Source of the DNA: Bryoerythrophyllum caledonicum
Lineage: Eukaryota > Streptophyta > Bryopsida > Pottiales > Pottiaceae
NCBI GenBank assembly: GCA_963971425.1
Contig: OZ020520.1
Span: 23,454,754 to 23,518,753 of the forward strand
Length of the DNA stretch: 64,000 bases
Direction: 5' to 3'
The notes beneath the pieces are model-generated. The model was not told the origin of the DNA and made no database searches. It saw only the letters and a list, made by a program, of their open reading frames with translations. Of this stretch, positions 1 through 9,340 are shown piece by piece. Positions within the stretch are counted from its first letter, which is position 1. Each line of letters opens with the position of its first letter. Both the position numbers and the translations under genes were made by a program.

Positions 1-118
1 TGAATAATTGAAATCATCAAGAGAGTTTTTTACTTTGCATGTTTGGTATCTATTATGTTTGAGTTTTATTTTTTGATTTCTAACATGAATTTTTTTGTAC
101 TTTCAGATATATATCACA

Positions 119-1280
119 ATGAAAACCTCTCAAGGTATGTATTGGAAGGTGCTATGTGTTGGATTATTTTTAATGAATCCAGTATTGGCATGGATACCTG
201 CAGTAACTCCACCTGCAGATGCAGAGAGCATTTTGTATGCTTTGCGTAAGGAGAATTTTACAGAGTTTGCAAACGTTGTAGATAATGCAATCTATCATGA
301 ACGTTTTCTATTACCATCTCTTTCAACCATTTTTATACCTCCAAACACTGCCACTGATAGAATTTATTCAGATCCTAATCTTAATTTCACAGATTTTGTT
401 TCATATCATATCACCAATAATATCTATTATTATGATGAACTGACAAACTTTTCTGTTGGGAGTCATATTTCTACAATCCTTCCCAACAAAACGTTGTTGG
501 TTACAAGTAACAATCGAAATGATTTCCGCATCAACAATGCTAAGGTTATAGCGAGAGACTTGTGTACTATTCAAACTGTAGCTTGTTATGCTATAAGTGA
601 CATCTTCAATAGTTCAATATGGGGTCAAGCTGGTTCTCCAATGGTTTCTTCTCCAGGTAATACATTATGAAACTTTGATATTTTATTGATTTTTGGTATT
701 TTCTTTGATGATATCAAATTTTGAGTTTGTTCAAGATGTAGAATCTATCAAATATGATTAAATTGTTAAACCTATGAGTATTTGTACGACTGTGAAGTAT
801 TAGATAGAATGAAATTTTCTAGTATCATGAAAATAAGTTCTTTTAAAATATAACTTAAATTACTAAAAAGATTCATATATTGTTCTTGTAGCCTATCCAC
901 CTAATGAAGCTTCTTCAACTCCGCTAGTTGGAGCACCAATCACACCACCAATTGGAGCACCGGTCACAACATCAATTGGGGCACCAATTTATTGGACGCC
1001 GCTAATTGGAGCACCAGTCACAACACCAATTGAGGCACCAACTTCTTGGACGCCACTAGCTAGAGCACCTATCACACCACCAATTGGGGCACCAACTTCT
1101 TGGACGCCGCTAACTGGAGCACCGATCACACCACCAATTGGGGCACCAACTTCTTGGACACCGCTAACTGGAGCACCGATCACACCACCAATTGGGGCAC
1201 CGGTCGCAACGCCAATTGGAGCACCAACTTCTTTCACGCCTTTAATTGGAGCACCAATTACACCACCAATTGGGGCATAG
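119..1280 (+). CDS. FAS1-domain secreted protein with Pro-rich repeat tail
   Basis: Two exons, 119-656 and 892-1280, joined at GT (657) and AG (890-891); predicted 308 aa. ATG 119 lies just after a 3' splice site (AG 105-106), so a 5'-leader intron is likely, and it opens a hydrophobic signal peptide (core VLCVGLFLMNPVLAW). Residues about 30-170 look like one fasciclin (FAS1) domain: a STIFIPPNTA stretch at the H1 position, a YHIT motif at H2, and a closing hydrophobic strand. Five N-glycosylation sequons (NFT twice, NFS, NKT, NSS) fit an extracellular protein. Exon 2 encodes a Thr/Pro/Gly/Ala repeat with unit TSWTPLTGAPITPPIGAP (18 aa, 54 bp). FAS1 proteins with Pro-rich tails act at the plant cell surface or wall. 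No clear GPI signal was seen. The Pro content could support hydroxyproline O-glycosylation, but that is inference. The stop falls inside the repeat. An extra upstream coding exon outside the window cannot be excluded. Confidence 0.78.
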
Positions 1281-1316
1281 GTCACACCGCCAATTGGGGC
1301 ACCAATAACGTATGTT
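892..1316 (+). repeat. 54-bp coding tandem repeat (TSWTPLTGAPITPPIGAP)
   Basis: Degenerate tandem repeat in the last exon of the FAS1 gene. The two central units (about 1091-1198) are nearly identical at 54 bp each. Flanking units diverge and some contain half units (GAPVTT-PIGA). The repeat continues about 12 codons past the TAG at 1278-1280, to a second stop at 1317-1319. In the unit pattern the TAG stands where CCG is found in neighbouring units. Confidence 0.85.
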
Positions 1317-1363
1317 TAGAGTCCAAAGTCCAATTCCATATCACCAACCTATGTCTTGTGGAC

Positions 1364-1440
1364 TGAGACTTAGTGGTGGAACAATGAGAGACTTTATTCA
1401 AGCTAGCCCCTTTGGAGACCAAAATTTTCTTCTTCTTCAT
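1364..1440 (+). repeat. SINE-like short repeat, copy 1
   Basis: Contains ACTTAGTGGTGGAAC followed by a variable C-rich stretch and a TTCTTCTTCTTC tail. The same arrangement recurs at 36942-37033 and 61165-61255. The first part resembles box A of a tRNA gene; no box B was found. The rest of 1281-2050 is AT-rich and holds nothing else recognised; it includes the probable 3' UTR of the FAS1 gene. Confidence 0.5.
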
Positions 1441-2050
1441 AGTCCACTTCCCAATAACTCATCTGTTTCAATTCAGATTCTATAATTACATTTATACATG
1501 AAATGAAATCAAGTTATATGTATAAAACAATTTTTTGTATTCCAGAAGAGTTCTTTAATGTTATCATCAACACTGATACATTATGGTCATGATGATGCAT
1601 AAAGGAATATATATTCCAAATATACAATGAATTTGTCCATTTGGTACATCTTGATATAATCGTGTATAGTTCAGAGGAATTTCGTGAAATTGATTGTCCA
1701 ACATTGGAAAGTGTATAACAACAAGGTCACTTCAAACATTCTTCCAGTTAATTTTCATTGATAAAACATTCATCAAATGTACTTTTCGAGGTTTATAAGT
1801 ATTCCAGCCACTCCTACACTCTAGAAATTAAGACAGGAGACCAATATTGTCACTCTAAATACTACATCAAAAGCTTTGAATTCACATTATCAGTAAAATA
1901 GCAACCAAGAAATGAAAAGAATGAGTTTCAGCACAAACTCAAGAGCTTGATTAATGACCGCTTTCTTGCTTATTAGGTTGAGTCAATCCTAGTGACATTG
2001 AAGCTAAGTGAAACCTGAAAAGAAACTCGTTTTTTAACATAAAAAAAAAA

Positions 2051-3343
2051 TCAAGGTAAAGAGCGGGTGTAGGGCAGGTCGGATCCCAGCTCTGCATGTT
2101 CCTTCCGTTCCTCCTTAACCTGCAAATAAAAAAGAGGAAGGAGCTCAGCAAATCATATATTTACAAATAATATATAAAGTAAACTATCAAAGTTTTCACA
2201 TTCCTTCCTAGTACAATTTTTTGAGGATCATAGTTTCAATTAGAATGCTTTCATCCAGTAACTAGAATTCAATCTGAAGAACACTCACCAGCTGCAAAGC
2301 ATCTTGCAAGTAGGGTTCATATGGGGTTTGCTTTGCCTGCATTAATCACAAAAGGTATAAGTAACGATGCTAGAGTAACATGCAACACATGTGAAGCGTT
2401 ATATATTACATCCCTGTCATCCACTCACCTGTTTGAATCATCATTTACACTGGACGACAGACAACGGCTATGGAAGGTATGCAACACGAAGATTGTAAGT
2501 CTAGACTCCAGATAGTCGAAGTCATTTAGTGTGATACTATATAAGTTTGCCAGTGAAACTTTCTTATGAAGTAAATCATCAAATTTGAAACTCAACCAAA
2601 CCTACGGTTCTCTCTGCAGGAGAATCCTACTATATACCTAAAGAATTGGTCTGCAGAGGAGCATCCAAAGAATAAAGAGCACAAGTACATAAATAGTAGC
2701 AGGCATAAATCCCGATATCGAGATACCTTTCCTTCAATCTCTTCGTAGTATATCATAAAGGGGGGAAAATGCGACGACAGAAATGGAGAAGCAGAGGTAA
2801 CTACAATTATGAGCCAAGCAGTAACTCAAGTCCCCTAAACAGAAAGTGAAGCACCGACGAAACAAATTACTTCTCCACATGCCGAAAGATGAAAAATTCC
2901 GAAGACTTATCAACTTCTCACAGCACAAATACGAGACGAGTAGGCACAGTTCCTAAGCCCGTCCCACACCTTCAAAATCGAGAGAAACCTCACCTGCAAG
3001 TCCTTGGGCAAGTACTGGTGCTTCATCGAGTAGTCCATCGCGCGCTTCAGCCGCTGGTTGCGGTAGTCCACCTCCTGCTGCGGCAGCCGGTTCAGCGCTT
3101 CCTTAATGTCCAGGTCGTACATGTCGTCATACAAGTCGTCGTACCGGAGACCTTCCAGTCCAACCAAAACCCTCAGCACAGGAACCAAAAGCACAATTCG
3201 GGAGAAAACCCGAGAAAGAATTAGGGTTTAAAAGGAGACACACCGTATTTCTTCAGCTCCTTGGCCACCGCAGCCTGATAGCGCCGCGACGCCCAGTTCC
3301 ACACAGGCTCGAAGGCCTTGGTCAGCGCCTGCTTGGCAGCCAT
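2051..3343 (-). CDS. QCR7: Cytochrome b-c1 complex subunit 7 (14 kDa, QCR7 family)
   Basis: Four exons on the minus strand: 3343-3244, 3151-2994, 2336-2289 and 2119-2051, all with GT/AG borders and matching phases; 124 aa, the usual plant length. The protein is a small peripheral, matrix-facing subunit of mitochondrial complex III, needed for assembly around cytochrome b. Diagnostic segments are GLRYDDLYDDMYDLDIKEAL, RLPQQEVDYRNQRLKRAMD, HQYLPKDLQ, the 16-residue exon 3 (AKQTPYEPYLQDALQL), and a C-terminal stretch ending LPYTRSLP. The start is ATG 3343 in a GC-rich first exon; no cleavable presequence is evident, as is normal for the family. The small third exon was located by homology to the known family sequence and has good splice sites. 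A MITE lies about 230 bp upstream of the start, and a broken duplicate of exon 1 lies at 8523-8680. Confidence 0.95.
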
Positions 3344-3568
3344 GGCGGGACGGCAGCGGCAGATCGGTGCCGAGCTCGGGCTATGGCGATGGCGAGAAGA
3401 CTGTCCCCTTCGTGCTCTCGCTCCGCTTCGTCGCGTTGTATTCATTTCACGTCCCGAATGAGGTCCCCGAACGAGATCCCAACCGATATCCCCTACTGAG
3501 ATCGTATAATGGTATACTTTTGAGTTTTGACTTACCAAAAAAAATTTACTATCTCCTTCAAGTTTCAC
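3344..3568 (-). promoter_or_regulatory. QCR7 5' leader and proximal promoter
   Basis: The first 80-100 bp upstream of ATG 3343 are GC-rich and are retained in the duplicate at 8625-8680, so the duplication included the leader. No TATA box is assigned. The promoter is bounded by the MITE at 3571-3778. Confidence 0.5.
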
Positions 3569-3570
3569 TA

Positions 3571-3778
3571 CACTGATTTTGATGTTTAGTGTCATGGGCA
3601 GTAAATGACTTGTAAATGCTGTAAGTTTTCACTCTTGATGAATATTTTTACCGACCATGTCCACTATGATCCCCCTCTTTGAGTAGTATAGATTGTTGTG
3701 CTCTTAGTAAAAAATTATATCAAAAGTAAAAACTTACAAGTCATTTACTACCCATGACACTTAACATCAAAATTAGTG
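3571..3778. mobile_element. TA-flanked MITE, copy 1 (QCR7 promoter)
   Basis: 208-bp element whose ends CACTGATTTTGATG and, on the opposite strand, CACTAATTTTGATG continue as about 55-bp inverted repeats containing AGTAAATGACTTGTAA. It is flanked by TA at 3569-3570 and 3779-3780. No coding capacity. TA duplication and CACTG-type ends suggest a Tc1/mariner (Stowaway-like) origin. A full second copy, with the internal region inverted, is at 63770-63985, and a relative is at 45401-45617. Confidence 0.85.
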
Positions 3779-3783
3779 TACTA

Positions 3784-4022
3784 CCGTACAAGGAGATACT
3801 CAAAACATTTTGTAAACTTCGACGGCAAAAGTGTATCATACACGCATTTGAAAAGTGCAATTTGATTTTTTTCTCCCTGCGGGTAGAGATTCAACATACT
3901 TTGACTCAAAATAATGGCATATTTTCAAAGTACATATTGCATGATAATTATGGATCTAAGGATTACCTTGTGTTAGGTTGTTACGCGCCAATAATCACAA
4001 GTAATGGAGGTGTTTCGCATAT
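3784..4022 (+). repeat. Interspersed repeat R1 (partial copy)
   Basis: Matches 50310-50560 on the same strand and 38590-38760 on the opposite strand. Landmarks are ACAAGGAGATACTCAAAACA at one end and CACAAGTAATGGAGGTGT near the other. Degenerate, non-coding; probably part of a non-autonomous DNA element. Confidence 0.6.
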
Positions 4023-4119
4023 ATAATATGGACTTGCAATAACTATAGGTATAGGAAGTAGCTATTTACTTAGGAAAGCTATATTATTTTCTAAATAGAG
4101 AATTACTTGTTGGGTCTAA

Positions 4120-4460
4120 AATCTGAATAGTGGATAGAAGTATGGCCATTGTCTCTCACGTCCTCTGAATTTGTTAGCTCTCCAACGGATCTTTCCAATC
4201 TCCAATCCATGCAAGCATTAACAAACTATTATGATTTATGTGAACCAAGGTCATACTAAAATGTTCCGAGTGCGTAGACAATGTTCTGCCTAATCTATTG
4301 AGCTCGTAGATTCTCCCAGGCTCTTATGGTCTAGTAAGGCGCTAAGGGTTAAATTGCAATCACACGAAAACACACTCATTCCAACATTATAAGAATATAA
4401 GGAAATAATGGAAAATTGTGTACAATCGTTTGAATCATTTATCAATGTCACATAGCAGGA
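4120..4460 (+). repeat. Interspersed repeat shared with 62155-62370 and 8760-8860
   Basis: 4145-4335 resembles 62160-62370 (shared TCTAATCTATT- and CAGGCTCTTATGGTC-type words). 4370-4460, including TTATCAATGTCACAT, resembles 8760-8860. No gene was recognised. The remainder of 3.78-4.62 kb is AT-rich. Confidence 0.5.
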
Positions 4461-4617
4461 GACGCTCTTACACGCTCCGAAACTAGGGGTGAGGATTTTT
4501 TTAACTTGCTCGATGAGTACTAAAACACCTTTGATTGATATCTTCCCATATCTGCTGCCTTTTATGAAAATAGATAAGATATAATCATGATTTCACATAT
4601 TAAGGATGCATTTAACT

Positions 4618-5510
4618 CTAAATTAAGGTTTGGGCAGGTTCCAACGGTGTCAATTTAGAACATTATTCTTTGAAGTTTTTATTGTAGATGGACATTATAA
4701 AGAGCTTTCTGTGGGTACATTTTTTTTACCAAATCGGACATTTGATGCAAAAGTTATGTCATCTTGAAGCAAATCTTCTCGAGAGTAGGCACATTGGGCA
4801 ACTCTTAAGACTTTTGCTAGGACACTCTACTAAATGTGAGATTTTCAATACTAATAACAATATTATTTCTTTCCATGTTGTAAAAAACTGATTCTTGTCT
4901 TTGATGAAAAATAGCATGTTAATCCAAGTCACACATTTTCACACATTGTTGGGCAAGGTAGCAAAAAACTTCTTCTTTCCTACATTAGAACTAGAGATCT
5001 TAATGTTTTTCACTTTTTTTTTACTACAAGAATTGTTGTAAACCTCCTTATCGACTCTTTGGAATCTCATTCCAAATCATAATTTGTTCACAATAAAATA
5101 GAACATGAATTGGCAATTTTTGAACCTCTACTCCCTGCACAATTGTTTTGCATATGCTATGCCCCTTCTCTACTAATTAAAATTGGTGTACGAGGAATTA
5201 ATACCATGTTTAACATGATGGTATAAACTTTAGACCTTGTGCAGTGCAAAATTTTGACACCAAGTGAAGTCAAAGTCTGTTGTTCCACTCAACGCAAGGA
5301 AGAAAATGAACCATTTTCACTACTTCAAACACTATAATCTTTCAATTTTTGTGGTCAAAGTTGATGAAATTTTGTGAGCATGGTGCTTCATAAGTCTTAA
5401 TTGAGATCCTACGGTTAAAACTAAAACCAAGTTTCTGAATCATTGCACTAGAATCAACACTTTAAAAGTGTTTTTGGTGGAAAATCGTCACAGAAATCTA
5501 GGGGTTAAGT
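4618..5510 (+). mobile_element. Large inverted-repeat element family F1, right arm only
   Basis: A half copy matching the right arm of the full element at 47370-49173: GGGCAGGTTCCAACGGTGTC at the inner side, then TGTCAAA-type and CAAGTGAAGTCAAAG-type words, ending in CTAGGGGTTAA at 5501-5509. No ORF. The facing left arm is absent, so this copy is a remnant. Confidence 0.7.
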
Positions 5511-5548
5511 TCTAGAGCAATATTATGATGTAGCATAAACTATCAGCA

Positions 5549-6040
5549 AGACAATTGAATGACATATCTACCGCTAGCGGAGTTTGCACATAACAACACC
5601 CTTCACGCTTCAACTCAACAAAGGCCATTTTATTCCAATTTTGGATACCATCAAAGTTTGATATGTTGAGTTTGCCAACAAATAATAACCCAACACCTAA
5701 TGGGTTTACAAAGCAACTATTGTAGCTTCTAGCTACTTTGAAGCTTTAACTGCATTTTGCCCAAGAGTCTTATAAGACATGTGCAAATAAATGTTGGAAT
5801 CAATTATCTGCTATCCAAGTTGGAAAAATAATATGGCTTCTTCAACGGAATATTAAGACTAAGCGGCCATGTGATAAGTTGAACTACTAGAGATTGGGAC
5901 CATTTTTCATCCCAAAGCAAATCAATTTAGTGTCATACCATATGGAGTTACGAGCTTCTAGGATGGTACATCTAGTCGTTCACGTTTCTCTTTTGGAACC
6001 TTATCAAGAGTATTCTATTTTTAGAAGAATACAATAGCAT
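5549..6040 (+). pseudogene. Ty3/gypsy retrotransposon integrase remnant
   Basis: Two decayed reading-frame blocks. From about 5549 a QDN-stop-MTY segment leads into LPLAEFAHNN (5568 on), the end of the integrase core around the catalytic Glu, followed by a GYH motif. From 5834 an IKTKRPCDKLNY-stop-RLGPF block continues to HVSLLEPYQE (ends 6010), the C-terminal GPF/Y-type module of Ty3/gypsy integrases. At least two in-frame stops and one frameshift make it non-functional. No LTRs or other pol domains were found beside it. It is cut off on the right by the CACTA element at 6079 and on the left by the F1 arm. Confidence 0.85.
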
Positions 6041-6078
6041 CCGCCCGATACTAGAATTGAGAACCACAAGGTAGAAAC

Positions 6079-8522
6079 CACTACTAGAAATCCAGGGATA
6101 AATAACTACAGTACAAATAACTAACCAGGAAACAATAACTCAACAGTAACTCTGGAACTGCAGAGCTGCCCGTTTCTTGCTGTGAAACTGCCCGAATAAT
6201 TCTATAGTTATTGATTTTTTTGTGGGCAGCGGGGGGAGGAATGCCACATGACTTCTAGTATCATTTGTGTTGTCATTCCTAGGTTTTCATCTAAGTATTG
6301 TCCGGTAGTGTTGATGTGGCAAGTTCGTTGATGATGTGGATTGAGCCTTAGTAGTTAAGTAGTAATACATTTGAGAATAACTAATTAATAACTGCACAAT
6401 AACTCATACAGTAGTATAATTTATGACTAAAAACAAACTCATAGATATTTTTTCATAATTGTTGACGTGGATTGATGCCTATTTACGTCTAGTAGTCCTA
6501 ATGTGTCAAGTATGTGGGTGACGTGGATTGTGCCTTAGTAAGTCTCTAGTAATACATTTGAGAATAACTAATCAATAACTGTAAAATAACTCGTGCACTA
6601 ATATAATCTATGACTAAAAACAAACTCATGGATATTTTTACATAATTGATGACGTGGATGGTTGCCTATTTATGTCTAGTAGTACTGATGTGGCAAGTAC
6701 GCTGGTGACGTGGATTGTGCCTTAGTAACTATGTAGTAATACATTCGATAATAACTAATCAATAACTGTAAAATAACTCGTGGAGTAATGGTGGCTAGGG
6801 TGTTGGCAGCTAGGGTTTGGAGGAGATGAGGGCAAACGCCTTCATTCTCTCACTCTCTCTTGTTGTGGGGTGTGTGTGTAGAGAAAGAGAGAGCTAGAAG
6901 GTGGTAGTGTAGAGTTGTTAGAGTGGTCAAACTGGTTGTTAGGGTTAGGAAAATCCACACCGAGTACTTTGTGAAGGTTTTGTGAAGTATTGACACTCTT
7001 TCCAAACCGTAATGTGTGTTTGGAGGCAAGGCCGAGGGTGTGGACATGAGATCTTGTTCTTAGAGAGTGGTTTTGTGTCGGAGACCTTTCGGATTGAGTA
7101 GATCGGGTCTCATTTCACTACATCCAATCTAGATCTTGTCAATCTATCCACCTCCAATAATTTTTTTAGCATTTTTAGGGCTCCATTTGAAAGAAGAAGA
7201 TCACAAGGGGCAACTCAAATTTTGGTCCGGTGAGCGCCATTTCCATAAAATTCTATATGTTATATCATTTGTCATTTTGTAGTTGTGTAGTGATTATTTC
7301 GTCATTTCAAAGTAATACACTTCTACTTTGTTCAATCATTCCGTAGTTATATCACAGTCACTTTGTAGTTATAAACTTATATTAGAGTTATTTTGTAGTT
7401 ATATCAAACTCATTCTATAGTTATATTAGAGTTATTCTATAGCTATATCACACTCATTCTGCAGTTGTTTTGAGTAAGTATATAGTAATTGTGTAGTAAT
7501 GCATCTGAATGGCTTGTTTAATTACAATTGTGCCTCACAATACCATGTGGAAGATTTAGTATTACAATGTGGAAGATTTAGTACCATGTAGAGATTTAGT
7601 GATATTTTAGAATATCCAACTCCCGAAGCTTAGCCATGACTCAATGTTGGTTTTTGATTAGACATGTATTTTTTGGCATTGGTAGAGATTGTGATACTAC
7701 ATTTTGGTTTAAACTTTGGAGCACTTTGTTGAATGGGACTTCACTATTTATTTACTCTAGTACTTGTAAGCGAATCACTAAGTTTGGATGGGTTTTTGAG
7801 CACATACTGTCTACACAACCCGTAGTAATATATATCTAATAACTAATCAAGTCACTTTAGAATAACTCTCTAATTACTATGCAATAACTATAAAGAATTG
7901 ATCTCAATAACTCTTTAATAACTTTTCAATAACTGTGAAGATACATGAACAATCATTAGAAAATGACTAGAATGAATAATAAAAAACTCTAGAACAACTA
8001 TACAATACCTAATGAATAACTGTGACGTAACTAAAAAATAATTGAAAATATCTAGAGAAAAACTATAAAATAACTAAAAAAAATAACTATGTAGTGCGCA
8101 CATAGATTTCATCCAATCAAACTCCTTTATGTTTAGCAAGTGGGTCCGAAAAGAATTGACACGTAAGTTGCCACATATGATTACACGTCATCAAGGGAAA
8201 CATGTCATCATCCACGTCAACTGCCACTTCAATCTCTATGTCATCGTCAAATCCACGTCAATATCCACCTCAAATTCCACGTGACACTCAAATCCACGTC
8301 ATCACCCACCTCATCATTACCCCATGATGACGTTCCATGTTGGCAAATGGATGAGAAATCCACATGGCAAAAAAGAAACTATAGAAATCAATAACTCACA
8401 ACAATAATTGTACCCGTTTAAAAAATTTCTGCAATTATTCTTTGATTTTGCCTCTTTGCCTAGTTATCGATTGCCAATCTATAACTGAACAAAGAGGCAG
8501 ACCCCTAGGATTTCCAGTAGTG
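6079..8522. mobile_element. CACTA (EnSpm)-type non-autonomous DNA transposon
   Basis: 2.44-kb element. The left end is CACTACTAGAAATCC and the right end, read on the minus strand, is CACTACTGGAAATCC: the classic CACTA terminus. Subterminal regions are packed with AATAACT/ATAACT motifs (6095-6790 and 7840-8470), with the inverse AGTTAT at 7300-7470. Such short subterminal repeats are transposase-binding arrays in this superfamily. The flanking trinucleotides are AAC (left) and ACC (right), an imperfect match to the expected 3-bp duplication. No transposase ORF is present, so mobilisation would need an autonomous partner. 6790-7240 is unique in the window, with no gene recognised. Confidence 0.83.
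6311..6785. repeat. 187-bp tandem repeat, about 2.5 copies, inside the CACTA element
   Basis: The word TGTGGCAAG/TGTGTCAAG recurs at 6314, 6501 and 6688 (period 187 bp). Each unit carries TGACGTGGAT and a run of ATAACTAATCAATAACTG. The inverse motif CCACGTCA is clustered at 8205-8310 near the right end. Confidence 0.85.
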
Positions 8523-8680
8523 ACCGTATTTCTTCATCTCCTTAGCCATAGCAGCGTGGTAAGGCCGCGACGCCCAGTTCCACACAGGCTCGAAGGTCTT
8601 GGTTAGTGCCTGCTTGGCAGCCATGGCGGGATGGTAGCGGCAGATCGGTGTTGAGCTCGAGCTACGGCGATGGCGAGAAG
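8523..8680 (-). pseudogene. Truncated duplicate of QCR7 exon 1 and leader
   Basis: Close copy of 3243-3400. It retains ATG (8624), all 33 exon-1 codons and the first base of the split Gly codon, then runs into the CACTA terminus exactly at the donor site (AAATACG|GTCACTAC instead of AAATACG|GTGTGT). Changes include Ala10 to Thr, Arg21 to Pro, Gln23 to His and Val26 to Met. Exons 2-4 are absent. It cannot encode a functional complex III subunit. Confidence 0.9.
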
Positions 8681-9340
8681 TCTTAAATCAAGGTGGTCAC
8701 ATTAAAATGTATACATAGATCATCTAGCCAAACACTTAAATTGGAATTATATCAAAGCATACACTTATACAACATTATGAGAGAATTAAAAAATCGTGAA
8801 GAATTTTGTATAATTGTTTAAATTATTTATCAATGTCACATTGCTAGTCACATAAAAACAAACTAAATATCATCTTGCCTCATACAAGGAATCTCATAAA
8901 TCATTTTACAAAGAGATGTTTTAAAATCATCAAATAAACAAGAAGATCATATGAAAAATACTCAGTACTCATCAACCCCTACATGATCAAGTGTCCCTAC
9001 AGAGGCCAATTTTTTTCACTTTGAGTGCAATCATCTGTCAATCAAAATTCACAAATTTAATACTATAACATCTCATATAATTGTAGAAGAAGATCCTGTA
9101 GTTACATTCTCAAAAGGCAGTTTTGAATCAATAAAGTAGAGATTCCTCTAAAATTGGACATGGTCCAGAAAGGGAGAAGCGTTTTTGGTGGTCTTTAAAA
9201 TGAAGGAGAACTCAAAATGTAGAACCACCTTCTTCCTCTTCTTGATATTTGGTCCTTATTTATTTTTAATCTTTTTAGCATAGACATAATACTCATGGTA
9301 TCTTTGCTAATGTAGATAAATGATTGCCTACAAAAGAATC
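8681..9340. other. Gene-free AT-rich interval with MITE F2 fragment
   Basis: 8690-8860 resembles 4370-4460. 9030-9170 resembles the F2 MITE family (GAAGAAGATCCT- and AGAGATTCCTCTAAAAT-type words, compare 61889-62100). No coding region was seen. Confidence 0.5.

Noticed and set aside
989..1285. Minus-strand ORF of 98 codons rich in Gly/Ala/Val/Pro
   Set aside because: Shadow of the FAS1 gene's coding repeat; the plus-strand frame connects by good splice sites to the FAS1 domain.
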